Position numbers and translations under genes: made by a program. Of a stretch of 49,322 bases of DNA, positions 24,042-32,977 are shown piece after piece. Every line of letters starts with the position of its first letter. Position 1 is the stretch's first letter. The stretch covers positions 1-49,322 of the forward strand of contig CALFWR010000039.1 of NCBI GenBank assembly GCA_937928555.1, written 5' to 3'. Origin of the DNA: an uncultured Pirellulaceae bacterium (GTDB lineage Bacteria; Planctomycetota; Planctomycetia; Pirellulales; Pirellulaceae). The notes under the pieces are model-generated. The model had not been told where the DNA came from. It was given only the letters and a program-made list of their open reading frames with translations, and made no database searches.

Positions 24042-25556
24042 CTATAGCGTAGAGATCTTCTTGAAATCGCCGGCGAGGGACTGGTACAAGTCTTGGAAAA
24101 TGGGAAACGCTGCGTCGTATTGTTTCTTTGCTTTTGTGGTTGCGGACGTTTTTTCGACAACCTTGATGGTGGCTTTGCAGGCTTTGGTGATGGATTTGTA
24201 CTCGCCGCCGCCGACCGCAGCCAGCAAGGCCACGCCGAACGCCGGGCCCTGTTCCGCGTTGATGCGGACAACGCTCTGCCCCATCACGCCAGCCTGGATC
24301 TCGCGCCACACTTCGCTTTTCGCGCCGCCGCCAGAGGCAATAATTTGCTTGACCGGGACTTCCATTTCCTTGAGGATCGCGAGGCTGTCGCGGAGCGCGT
24401 AGGCGACGCCTTCGAGGATCGAGCGAGTCAGGTGGCCGCGTTGATGCTTGAGAGTCAAGCCAATAAAACTGCCACGGGCATCGGGGTCGGCGTGCGGTGT
24501 TCTTTCGCCAGCAAGGTAGGGCAGGAAAAACAGGCCTTCGCTGCCGACAGGGATTCGGGCGGCTTCGTCGATGAGAACCTTGAAGGGATCTTTCTTTCCG
24601 GCGGCAAGTTCTCTGGCCATCGTTTCCACGAACCAGTTCAAGGCTCCCGCTGCGGTCAGCGTCACGCCCATCATGTGCCACTTGTCGCGAACCGCGTGAC
24701 AGAAAGTATGCAGCCGTCCGGTAGGATCGACTTTGACATCGTCGCTGTGAACGAACATCACACCGGAAGTCCCCAGAGACATCGAAAGCGATCCGCTGTT
24801 GACGACTCCGGTTCCCAATGCGTTGGCGGCGCAGTCACCGGCACCTCCCACGACGATGCAGTCGGTCGTCAGGCCGAGTGATTTTGCGGCTGCAGCGGTC
24901 AGGTTTCCGGTAACGTCTTCGGATTCGTAAACTTTGCCGAACAAATCGCGATCGAGTTCCAGTTTGGAAAGCAGCTTGGTGGACCATTTGCGTTTGGCGA
25001 CATCAAGGAGCAACATTCCGCTGGCATCGGAGACGTCGGTGGCATATTGGCCCGTCAGGCGGCGGCGGACGTCGTCTTTGGGAAGCAGGACCTTGCGGAG
25101 CCGGTCGAACTTTTTCGGTTCGTTGTCTCGCAGCCAAAGGATTTTGGGAGCCGTGAATCCGGTCAAAGCCGGGTTGGCCACCATTCGGATCAGGGCTTTG
25201 CGTCCACCGGCCCGAGCTTCAATCTCTTGGCATTGGGCAGCGGTTCGCTGGTCGTTCCACAGCAGCGCCTTGCGGATGACTTTATCGTTTTTGTCAAGAA
25301 AGACGCTGCCGTGCATCTGCCCGGAAAGCCCGATGGCTTTGACCGATGCGGGTTTTACGCTGGCTTTGCGGACGACGGATTTGACCGTTTTGCAGACCGC
25401 AGTCCACCAATCTTCGGGATCCTGCTCGCTCCAGAGCGGTTTGGGATGGTAGAGCCGGTAGGCTGCGCTTGCTTCGGCGAGGATCTTTCCAGCCGGGTTG
25501 ATCAAAATGGTTTTGGTACTGGAAGTACCGATGTCGACACCAAGGTAGTAGCTCAT
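24042..25556 (-). CDS. xylB: Xylulokinase
   Basis: 504 residues, the usual length for FGGY carbohydrate kinases. It phosphorylates D-xylulose to xylulose 5-phosphate for the pentose-phosphate pathway. The N-terminal phosphate loop is GVDIGTSSTKT. The xylulokinase motif GLSGQMHG and WNDQR (sugar binding) follow. VVGGAGDCAANALGTG carries the catalytic Asp, and IIASGGGAKSEVW is the C-terminal ATP-binding motif. It is divergent from a solute-binding lipoprotein gene 110 bases away, which may import a sugar. No xylose isomerase gene is adjacent. Confidence 0.95.
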   Translation of the reverse strand: MSYYLGVDIGTSSTKTILINPAGKILAEASAAYRLYHPKPLWSEQDPEDWWTAVCKTVKSVVRKASVKPASVKAIGLSGQMHGSVFLDKNDKVIRKALLWNDQRTAAQCQEIEARAGGRKALIRMVANPALTGFTAPKILWLRDNEPKKFDRLRKVLLPKDDVRRRLTGQYATDVSDASGMLLLDVAKRKWSTKLLSKLELDRDLFGKVYESEDVTGNLTAAAAKSLGLTTDCIVVGGAGDCAANALGTGVVNSGSLSMSLGTSGVMFVHSDDVKVDPTGRLHTFCHAVRDKWHMMGVTLTAAGALNWFVETMARELAAGKKDPFKVLIDEAARIPVGSEGLFFLPYLAGERTPHADPDARGSFIGLTLKHQRGHLTRSILEGVAYALRDSLAILKEMEVPVKQIIASGGGAKSEVWREIQAGVMGQSVVRINAEQGPAFGVALLAAVGGGEYKSITKACKATIKVVEKTSATTKAKKQYDAAFPIFQDLYQSLAGDFKKISTL

Positions 25557-25666
25557 TGAGTGACTTCAAACAAAGTTGTGGCTGGCACGTAGTAAATGGC
25601 GTGTTGGAGTTTAACATAATCGTGAAATGCTTTCGGCAGGGCTGACAAAGGAACCCGGAAATCCAG

Positions 25667-27136
25667 ATGACGACGAGAAACAGAAGCAAACATTGGATTG
25701 GGCTTGGCTGCCTGTTGCTGGGAATGCTGCTGCCGGGTTGCGGCGAACAAAAGTCGGCTTCCACGTCGATAGATTCGGCGCAGCCTTCGGGGGGTTCGGT
25801 CAGCCGACCGCTGAGCCTGTTGGCGATTGGCGTGCCCGGGTTCGGCGACGAGATCGCGCGTCAGTGGTCGGCGAAGCGTGACGGTGTTCTGTCGATTGAA
25901 CATATGAGCATGGCCGACTTCGAGAATTTGCGGCGTGAAGAAGGCAAGCTGGAGTTGGGGGCTGAATTTGATTTGGTGGTTTTTCCAGCGTCGATCAACG
26001 CGGACCTCTACGCGGCGGACTTGATTCGGGAAATCCCCAAGGAAGTCGTCGACAACGATGTGTTCAACCGAAACGGGATCTTGAGACATTTTCGCCGGGC
26101 GTTCGTGCGGCACAACAATCAAGTGCGATCGATTTGCCTGGGCGGTTCATCTCCGGTGTTGTTGTACCGCAAGGACATCCTGAAAAAACTGGATGTTAAG
26201 CCGCCGGAGACGTGGGAAGAATTGGCGCGAGTTTTTGATAAAGTGGAACAGGCCAAGGGAGGCTTTGAGGGGATTGAGTCCGTATTTTTGATGCCCACTG
26301 GCGAAGGTACCGCAGCAAAGATGTTTCTGGCGCGCAGTGCCAGCGAGATCCGTTCACTGGGAAAGCTGACAACTTTTTTTGATCGCAGGACAGTGAAGCC
26401 GCTGTTGGATCAGGCTCCGTTTGTGCGGGCGTTGAAAGATTTGAAGGCTTTGGCAAGCGAATCGATAGCTTCCGGAGAGGAGCTTTCGTCCGAAGAGGTG
26501 TTCCGGCGGTTTGCGCAGGGAAGATCCGTGTTTGCGCTTGGCCGACCGATCGCCGCTACGCCACTTTCGGATCAGGAGATCGAAGGGTCGGCGACGTGGG
26601 GCGTGATGAACTTGCCGGGGTCGAAAGAGTTTTTTGATTTCAAGGATAGCAAGTGGAAACCGCGTCAGCCCGGTGAAAAGTACGCCGTCCATTCGCTTGA
26701 TTTTGACGTGTTTAATATCGGGGTTTCGACGCGTTCGGCATTGGCGACTGACTCATTTGATTTTGCGATCTGGTTGGTCGAAAAAAAGATCAGCAGCACA
26801 ATTTTGCCATCGCTGACAGGTCCGTTTCGCGCGTCGCATTTGGGGCGGATTGATCGATGGTTGAAGCTTGAGGATGTTGATCGGGATTTTCAGGAAAGCT
26901 TGTCGGATTGGAATCGGGCGATGCATGAAGAGAAGGTCGTGTTGTTGTTCCCACAGATTTTGCGCCGCAGCGAGTACGTCGGGGTGCTGGACGAGAAGGT
27001 AGCCGGTTGGCTTGAGGGGTCGGGCGAGGATCCCGGTGCGGCGCTGAAGGAAGTTGCTGATCAGTGGGAGCGTTTGACCGATGAGGTTGGGCGGGAGGCG
27101 CAGCGGAACGAACTGGCGAACACGAGTGGGTTGTAG
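25667..27136 (+). CDS. Extracellular solute-binding lipoprotein
   Basis: 489 residues. A lipoprotein signal peptide ends in LLPGC (Cys at about 25), then a periplasmic-binding-protein fold of the family 1 (sugar) type, with FDLVVFPASIN, VLLYRKDILKKLDVKPPETWEEL and a late WLVEKKI segment typical of sugar-binding proteins. The ATG at 25667 is supported by the lipobox position and by GGAAA about 8 bases upstream. It is divergent from xylB, so it may bind xylose or an oligosaccharide, but no ABC permease gene lies in the window. Confidence 0.8.
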   Translation: MTTRNRSKHWIGLGCLLLGMLLPGCGEQKSASTSIDSAQPSGGSVSRPLSLLAIGVPGFGDEIARQWSAKRDGVLSIEHMSMADFENLRREEGKLELGAEFDLVVFPASINADLYAADLIREIPKEVVDNDVFNRNGILRHFRRAFVRHNNQVRSICLGGSSPVLLYRKDILKKLDVKPPETWEELARVFDKVEQAKGGFEGIESVFLMPTGEGTAAKMFLARSASEIRSLGKLTTFFDRRTVKPLLDQAPFVRALKDLKALASESIASGEELSSEEVFRRFAQGRSVFALGRPIAATPLSDQEIEGSATWGVMNLPGSKEFFDFKDSKWKPRQPGEKYAVHSLDFDVFNIGVSTRSALATDSFDFAIWLVEKKISSTILPSLTGPFRASHLGRIDRWLKLEDVDRDFQESLSDWNRAMHEEKVVLLFPQILRRSEYVGVLDEKVAGWLEGSGEDPGAALKEVADQWERLTDEVGREAQRNELANTSGL

Positions 27137-27583
27137 AGACGATAAAGTTCATTGTTTGTAGAACCGCTGTCTGCTGTCCGGGAATTCGGAGAAAGTTTGA
27201 TACCGTTGTGTCGCTTTTGGGTTCGGATTTTCGGCGAGGGGGGAGCTTTGTTTTGGTTGGCCGGGGCGTTTGCGGCCAGTGGCCACCCGAGGCCTTATGG
27301 CCAACGGCTCACTTTGTTGCGTTTGCGTCCGGAAGCTCACTGATGAAGTGCTCTGGTTTGAGGAAGGGGCGATTGCCGGAGCGTCGGACGGGCCAGGAGG
27401 TTGTGGCGTTTTTGATTGGTGCGGATTCGTTTGGTTTGTTTGAGCGTCGCGTGGTTCGCGTCCTTGATCCGGCCTACTGGCTCGCTGACGTAGCAGGATT
27501 CGCCAGAATTCGGATCAAGCACCCCAAGGCCAAGTTTGCCAAGTCGGTTCAACGCGGTGATCGGTGCATCAACATGTCACATT
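27137..27583. other. Gene-free stretch with dispersed repeats
   Basis: No frame here looks coding in either direction. It contains a repeat segment, CACCCGAGGCCTTATGGCC (27284 onward, to CACTT at 27314), that matches 35062-35092, and a GATTCGCCAGAATTC segment at 27489-27512 related to the repeats at 16440 and 36721. Confidence 0.65.
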
Positions 27584-28150
27584 TCATTGCGACCGTTCGG
27601 TTGTGAATCCGATCATCCAGTGAGCCCACGCGACTCCGAGGATCAGGCCGACGACGCTGAACAACGTCGCGCATTCAAGCGGCGTCGCAGTCAGGAAGAC
27701 GTTGACATTGCCAAGGATGAACCCTAGCAATGCGGTGCCGCCCATGATCTTTAGCGCCAGTCCAATGGGTTTTACGTTGAGAAGAACCCAGTCTGAGAAG
27801 TTCAGCAGCGTGCAGGTGGCCATGACTCCAAAACTGGTTCCAATACAGAACTGTCCGATGCAGAGTGAAATCGGTTCCAGTTTTCCAATCTTGTCCAGTT
27901 GCCAAAAGCAGTTGCAGTCTACAAAAAAGACCGTGGCGACGATGAACGATACTGCGCAGCAAGTGCAGATCGCTCTTTTCATGCTCGCCGACGGCCAGCA
28001 AACGGCAGCGCTTACCAGCGTTGTGATCAGGATTGGCGCAATGATCACGACCGGAGCCAGAGTCGAAAGCTCGATCGAAAGCGACCGCATTCCAAAATAG
28101 ATCGACGCGACGAAGACCATGAAGAAGATGTCTCGGGTCGTGAACTTCAA
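27584..28150 (-). CDS. Small polytopic membrane protein
   Basis: 188 residues starting at TTG. The N-terminus LKFTTRDIFFMVFVASIYFGM is the standard start of many short planctomycete membrane proteins, which argues against an ATG farther upstream that would read through the rpoD terminator region. About five further membrane segments follow. GGAGG lies 8 bases before the TTG at 28150 (5 before an alternative TTG at 28153), but this GGAGG is also the 3' arm of the hairpin that follows rpoD. Function unknown. Confidence 0.7.
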   Translation of the reverse strand: MKFTTRDIFFMVFVASIYFGMRSLSIELSTLAPVVIIAPILITTLVSAAVCWPSASMKRAICTCCAVSFIVATVFFVDCNCFWQLDKIGKLEPISLCIGQFCIGTSFGVMATCTLLNFSDWVLLNVKPIGLALKIMGGTALLGFILGNVNVFLTATPLECATLFSVVGLILGVAWAHWMIGFTTERSQ

Positions 28151-28151
28151 C

Positions 28152-28181
28152 AAAAAAACCTCCACACGAAATGTGCAGAGG
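28152..28181 (-). terminator. rpoD terminator overlapping the next gene's ribosome-binding site
   Basis: On the minus strand CCTCTGCACA-TTTCG-TGTGGAGG pairs CCTC/GAGG and CACA/TGTG (with a 2-base bulge) and is followed by seven T. It lies 46 bases after the rpoD stop. The 3' arm GGAGG is also the only ribosome-binding site for the gene starting at 28150, so the hairpin may hide that site. Confidence 0.65.
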
Positions 28182-28227
28182 TCATTATAGGGCTTCAGTA
28201 GGGTTTCAGTTTTCGAAGCGGTAATTT

Positions 28228-30063
28228 CTACGCTGCGTGAGGCAAGGATGCCAAAGCGTCGTCGCTGGGGCCGTCGTCCCAACTTTCGGTAAACAACGTT
28301 TCCTGCGTCGGTTGGCTGAACGGCAGAATTTCTGCGACCTCGGGAGTGGGTGCCGGATTGGAGGCAGGAGCCTTTTCGTGGGTCGCAGGAGCCTTTTCCG
28401 GTGTCGCTTTGGGAGCCTTATCGGCTATCCGCTGCAAAGCTTCAAAGTCGATGAAGCCTTCGAGTTTCTGGCTGCGAACCGGATTCTGAAGCTTGCGAAC
28501 GGCTTTGGCTTCGATCTGACGCACCCGCTCACGTGTGACTTTGAAGATGCGGCCGACTTCTTCGAGCGTGTAGGTGTAGCCGTCGCCTAGGCCGTACCGC
28601 AGACGAATGATTTCACGTTCGCGATAAGTGAGAGTTTTGAGCAGGTTTTCAATGCGGTCACGAAGGATCACATTGGAAGCCGAACGGACCGGATTGTCGG
28701 TCGACGAATCTTCGATAAACTCGCCGAACGAGCAGTCGTCGCCTTCGCCGACGGGTCGATCGAGGCTGACCGGGTGACGTCCGATGTCCATCACGCGGCG
28801 GACTTCTTCGACATCGATTTCGGCGACTTTGGCAATTTCCTGCATCGTCGGAGGTCGCTTGGTTTCCTGCAAAAGCATCTTTTGGATGTTCCGCAGTTTG
28901 GTCAGAACATCGATCATGTGGACCGGGATGCGAATGGTGCGTGCCTGATCGGCGATCGCGCGTGTGATCGCCTGACGGATCCACCACGTAGCATAGGTCG
29001 AGAACTTGAATCCGCGACGGTACTCGTATTTGTCGACCGCACGCATCAGCCCGGTGTTGCCTTCCTGAATCAGGTCCAGAAAACTCATCCCGCGGTTACG
29101 ATACTTTTTGGCGATCGAAACAACCAATCGGAGATTACAACTGGAAAGGTAACGCTTGGCATTCTCGAACTCCTTGAAGTTCTTTTTGCAGGTTTCGACA
29201 CGGGTCGCGAGGCTGCTGGGGCTTTCCTGGCAAAGCCGCAGCAGGCGAATGTACTCGCTGCGGAATCGTCGTTTTTCAACGGCCGAGATTTCTGGGTTGT
29301 CCAATTGCTCACGCAGCCAGTGGACGCGATCGGAGAACTTTTGCAGTTCTTGAATCAGCGGACTGATGCGGCGCGAACGGAGGCTGAGTTCTTCGATGAG
29401 AACGGTCAGCTTTTTGCGACGGGAAAGAAATCGTTTGCGGGCTGCGGTACGATCCTGTTCACTGGCGTTTTTGTTGATCAGGACATTGAAATCCTTTTCC
29501 TTTTCCCGCACGAGGTGGTCGATGGTGCGGAAGTTATGTGGCATGCGAGCCTGAATCTGTTCTTTGGTCAGATTTTCTGTGAGGGAAACCTTGATCGTGC
29601 GATCAAAAGGAAGCTCACCGGCGTGGACGCGTTTGAGTGTTTCGAGTGTCGCCATGAAAGCGTAGTGGCAACCCATGACGCTGTTTCGGTAACGTCGCCT
29701 GGTGATTTCAATTCGCTTTGCTAGGGCAATCTCTTCGTCGCGATTGAGCAACGGGATGACCGCCATTTGGCTCAGGTACATCCGGATCGGATCGTCGCTG
29801 GGCCGGGGAAGTCGACCTGAATAGCGGAGTGGTTCAGGATCGATTTCGGCTTCGGCGCGGGCAAGGTCTGCGGCGGAGGGTTCTCCGGGTGCGGATTGGA
29901 CCAGGTCGATTCCGGAGCCTTCGAGGGCGGAGATGAGGCTATCGAGTTTGTCGGCACTGGCGGCTTCGTCGGGAAGAAATTGCCCGACTTCGGCGTAAGT
30001 CAAATATCCCTGTTCTTTACCTTTGCTGATCAGGGTTTTGAGTTCGTCTTCAACGACTTGCAT
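28228..30063 (-). CDS. rpoD: Primary RNA polymerase sigma factor (sigma-70/RpoD)
   Basis: 611 residues. An N-terminal region 1.1-like segment is followed by region 1.2 ([17 protein letters not shown]), a long non-conserved insertion, region 2 ([55 protein letters not shown]), region 3 ([11 protein letters not shown]), and region 4.2 helix-turn-helix ([20 protein letters not shown]). The ATG at 30063 has a perfect AGGAGG 7 bases upstream; an ATG at 30246 would add 61 residues with no such site. It follows dnaG on the same strand, 267 bases apart, as in the classical macromolecular-synthesis operon. The Pro/Ala/Glu tail after region 4 is unusual. Confidence 0.97.
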   Translation of the reverse strand: MQVVEDELKTLISKGKEQGYLTYAEVGQFLPDEAASADKLDSLISALEGSGIDLVQSAPGEPSAADLARAEAEIDPEPLRYSGRLPRPSDDPIRMYLSQMAVIPLLNRDEEIALAKRIEITRRRYRNSVMGCHYAFMATLETLKRVHAGELPFDRTIKVSLTENLTKEQIQARMPHNFRTIDHLVREKEKDFNVLINKNASEQDRTAARKRFLSRRKKLTVLIEELSLRSRRISPLIQELQKFSDRVHWLREQLDNPEISAVEKRRFRSEYIRLLRLCQESPSSLATRVETCKKNFKEFENAKRYLSSCNLRLVVSIAKKYRNRGMSFLDLIQEGNTGLMRAVDKYEYRRGFKFSTYATWWIRQAITRAIADQARTIRIPVHMIDVLTKLRNIQKMLLQETKRPPTMQEIAKVAEIDVEEVRRVMDIGRHPVSLDRPVGEGDDCSFGEFIEDSSTDNPVRSASNVILRDRIENLLKTLTYREREIIRLRYGLGDGYTYTLEEVGRIFKVTRERVRQIEAKAVRKLQNPVRSQKLEGFIDFEALQRIADKAPKATPEKAPATHEKAPASNPAPTPEVAEILPFSQPTQETLFTESWDDGPSDDALASLPHAA

Positions 30064-30330
30064 ATCAAATCCTCCTGCGAATTCCATTTCGCGTTCCCGC
30101 CGGGTATGCGGGGCCATTCGAGTCTGGTCTGCGGTCCATCCTGTTTCGGATGGCCCATACGGGGTCAGTTCGAGTTGGCGAGGTGTGTGATCTCTGGTGA
30201 CTGCGAAGCGGCAAATTGGCAGCGTGTTGCTGTCAAACACATTCACGCGGTTGTTCCGCAGCGAAGTTCGACGTTTGCGTTTGCAATTTCAGTGATCGGA
30301 CGACGTGGCAGTGATTCTTCCTTGAATCTC

Positions 30331-32208
30331 CTAAAGACCATGCCGCTGTCTGGCTTGTTTGAACAGCTCTTCAAGAGCCGTCACTTCGTCCTCCTTGCTT
30401 AAGTTATTGTCTTTGAGTTGAGAAAGCTTTGCCCGCTGCTGCTGCTGAATCTCTGCATCAGCGAAGGAAGCCAAAACAGAATCAAATTGCGTTTTAATAT
30501 CAAGAGCAATCATCGTCGAATCCTCATGTTGTGTTTGACGCTTGCAAATTGCGTCTTCATGAAGCTGTGACAGCAGATTTCGCAGGTAGGGATCGGTGAT
30601 TTCGAGAATCAAATTGTCGAAAACAACGTCGCGGCCGTCGTGGAAAAAGTCATCCATCAGTTGATAGATGGCTTTGAGTGGTCCGTCTGTGAACTGGACC
30701 ACGGCGACTTTTTCGATCGCCCGGTCCAGCAATTCGGGGTGGACGATGAGTATCTGCAAAAGCTCTTTTTCTTTGCCGATGAGTGATTGCATGTGCGGTG
30801 CTGGCACCGACGTGGGGGCTTCTTCGCCCGGCGGGACGAACATGGGCGGCCGATTGCTGTTGCGAATTTCGGCAATGCGTCGCTTGACCGATTCGGCGTC
30901 GATGTTGAACTGGCGAGCGAGGCGGGTGATGAGCTGTTGCTGGCGAAGCTGACGGGCTGCGGAGCTGGTTATCGATGAGACCGGGACCGCGGCGAGGGTT
31001 CTGAGGATGTTGTCGAGTGCCTGGTTGGCGGCGTGGGTCTGATTGAGAATGTCGATGCCCGCAGTTTCGGACTGGATGCGGTGGGCGATCGCGTCGGGTG
31101 CGCCGTCGACAAGCCGTTGGAAGGCTTCGCCGCCGTGGGTCATGCAATAGTCGAAGGGGTCGGTGCCTTCGGGGAGAGTGAGGATTCGCAGGTCAATGTC
31201 GCTGGTGACGAACAAGTCGAGGACTTCGTTGGTGCGTTTTTGGCCTGCGGTGTCTCCATCAAGGACCAGGGTGATGGTTTCTGCAAATCGTTTGATCAGC
31301 CGAACGTGTCGTTCGTTGAGCGCCGTGCCGAGGGCAGCGACGACGTTTTTGACACCCGATTGCCAGGCGGCGACCACGTCGGTGTAGCCTTCGACGACGG
31401 TGAGCGATTTGGAATTCTGCAGTTCGTGGCGAGCAAGGTCCAGGGCGTAGAGGTTGTCGCTTTTGGAGAAGAGCTTGGTTTCGGCTGAGTTGTAGTATTT
31501 ACCGCGTGGTTCTTCTTCGGTGCCATAGATTCCTGGAACAACACGGCCTCCCAAACCAATCGGGCGATCCTGTGTGTCGCGGATGGGGAACAGGACGCGG
31601 CCGCGGAAACGCTCGTACCATGTGCCGCGACTGTTCATCGTGACCAGGCCGCAGGCTTCTAGGATTTGTGGCGAGAAAGTTGTCTTTTTGGAGCGGTCCA
31701 CCAACCAGCTCCACGCCAAGGGTGCGAACCCGATGCGGAACCTGCGGATGGATTCCTGGGAGATGCCGCGCTCTGCCAGGTACTCGCGAACCGGGATGGC
31801 TTCGTTGGAAGAAAGCAGGCAGTGGTGGTACTGCTCTTCGACCCACTTCATGGCCTCGTAAAGGGTCGGTTTGTGATTCGGGTCACCGGGTTTGGCTTTG
31901 GGGCCGGATTGTTGACGGAGCTCGATGCCGGCCTTTTGTGCGAGGATCTCAAGGGCACCGCGAAAGTCCACCGCCTCCTTACGCATCACGAAATCGAAAG
32001 CGTCGCCGTGCAGATTGCAGACCCAGCAGTCCCAGCGCTGCCTCGCGGGGTTGACCTGAAAGCTGGGTTTGGTGTCGGTGTGCCACGGGCAAAGCCCCAC
32101 CATATTTCTGCCTTGCCGGCGCAGGTTCATATATCCGCCCACCAGGTCAACCAGATCTGTCGCCTGCTTGATACGGTCTTTCACGTCAAAGTCTGGGCCG
32201 ATGGGCAA
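30331..32208 (-). CDS. dnaG: DNA primase
   Basis: 625 residues; makes RNA primers at the replication fork and is recruited by the DnaB helicase. The N-terminal zinc-binding domain has Cys40, His43, Cys61 and Cys64. The TOPRIM fold follows, with LTVVEGYTDVVAA and TLVLDGDTAGQKR, and a C-terminal helicase-binding region ends the protein. The start is TTG (32208) with AAGGAG six bases before it. The 187-bp mobile element at 32225 begins four bases beyond that ribosome-binding site, so the transcript must cross the element or start inside it. dnaG and rpoD are adjacent as in many bacteria. Confidence 0.96.
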   Translation of the reverse strand: MPIGPDFDVKDRIKQATDLVDLVGGYMNLRRQGRNMVGLCPWHTDTKPSFQVNPARQRWDCWVCNLHGDAFDFVMRKEAVDFRGALEILAQKAGIELRQQSGPKAKPGDPNHKPTLYEAMKWVEEQYHHCLLSSNEAIPVREYLAERGISQESIRRFRIGFAPLAWSWLVDRSKKTTFSPQILEACGLVTMNSRGTWYERFRGRVLFPIRDTQDRPIGLGGRVVPGIYGTEEEPRGKYYNSAETKLFSKSDNLYALDLARHELQNSKSLTVVEGYTDVVAAWQSGVKNVVAALGTALNERHVRLIKRFAETITLVLDGDTAGQKRTNEVLDLFVTSDIDLRILTLPEGTDPFDYCMTHGGEAFQRLVDGAPDAIAHRIQSETAGIDILNQTHAANQALDNILRTLAAVPVSSITSSAARQLRQQQLITRLARQFNIDAESVKRRIAEIRNSNRPPMFVPPGEEAPTSVPAPHMQSLIGKEKELLQILIVHPELLDRAIEKVAVVQFTDGPLKAIYQLMDDFFHDGRDVVFDNLILEITDPYLRNLLSQLHEDAICKRQTQHEDSTMIALDIKTQFDSVLASFADAEIQQQQRAKLSQLKDNNLSKEDEVTALEELFKQARQRHGL

Positions 32209-32224
32209 ATTTCACTCCTTGAAT

Positions 32225-32411
32225 CCCGGATTATTCACGACGACGGGCGTTGATTCTACGTCTGCCCACTGCAGCGAGGAAAAAGGCTGAATTTCAACAA
32301 GAAATGTAAATCATCCGGTAGATGAAAACCACAGCGATCGTTTCATCGCATCAGAGTCGCGGATCACTGTCTCAACTGATTCTGACGCCCACGCCTCGTG
32401 AATAATCCGGG
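32225..32411 (+). mobile_element. 187-bp MITE-like element in the dnaG leader
   Basis: Full-length type I copy, perfect ends, perfect 5-bp duplication TGAAT (32220-32224 and 32412-32416). It separates the dnaG ribosome-binding site from the upstream region that would hold the original promoter. Confidence 0.93.
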
Positions 32412-32430
32412 TGAATATGTCAGCCAGAAG

Positions 32431-32461
32431 TTTAAAGCGAACCGCGAATTTGGAAAGTCAA
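32431..32461 (-). promoter_or_regulatory. Possible original dnaG promoter (weak)
   Basis: On the minus strand TTGACT (32456-32461) is followed after 19 bases by TTTAAA (32431-32436). The -35 is good, but the -10 is poor and the spacing long. If real, the element at 32225-32411 lies in the 5' untranslated region of dnaG. Confidence 0.25.
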
Positions 32462-32484
32462 AATCGGATTGGGTGGTTTTTCGC

Positions 32485-32863
32485 CCCGGATTATTCACGA
32501 CGACGGGCGTTGATTCGCGTTGAACCTCACTTATACAAAGGTCAAAGCTGGATTGTCGCCCAGAATTCCGTTCACCTCGTTGATGAAGTCTAGGATAGAG
32601 ACTCTTTTCCAACCCGTGCGATGATCATTGGCTAAACTGAACCCGGATTATTCACGAGGCGTGGGCGTCAGAATCAGTTCCGATAGTGATCCGCGGTTCT
32701 GATGCGATGAAACGATCGCTATGTTTTCATCTGTCAGATGATTCGCAATTCTTGTTGAAATTCAGCTTTTCCTTTGCTCCCGTTGGCCAGACGTAGAATC
32801 AACGCCCGTCGTCGTGAATAATCCGGGCTGAAAGCTACGCCCACGCCTCGTGAATAATCCGGG
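32485..32863 (+). mobile_element. Type II MITE-like element interrupted by another copy
   Basis: The left end is canonical (CCCGGATTATTCACGACG, 32485) and the right end CGCCTCGTGAATAATCCGGG is at 32844-32863. Outer flanks TTCGC and TTCAC match at four of five positions. Subtracting the nested copy (32642-32827) and its 5-bp duplication leaves 188 bases, the family length. The interior matches the copy at 14099-14285, not the type I core. Confidence 0.85.
32642..32827 (-). mobile_element. Nested 186-bp type I MITE-like element
   Basis: Inverted full copy with perfect ends, flanked by a perfect duplication CTGAA (32637-32641 and 32828-32832), inserted inside the element spanning 32485-32863. 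The perfect duplication indicates it arrived later than the outer copy. Confidence 0.92.
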
Positions 32864-32977
32864 TTCACCAAAGGGAGATGTCCGGAGCGGTGTTTATTTT
32901 TTTGCCGATTGGTAAGGGAAGTTGTGTAAAATGCCAGTTTGACCAATCCTCTGTCTTGTCCGATTTGTGAACCAGCC

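Noticed and set aside
27208-27606. 132-codon plus-strand frame starting MSLLGSDFRRGG
   Set aside because: Composition is Arg/Gly-rich and lacks protein-like pattern; it covers the dispersed repeats and has no ribosome-binding site.
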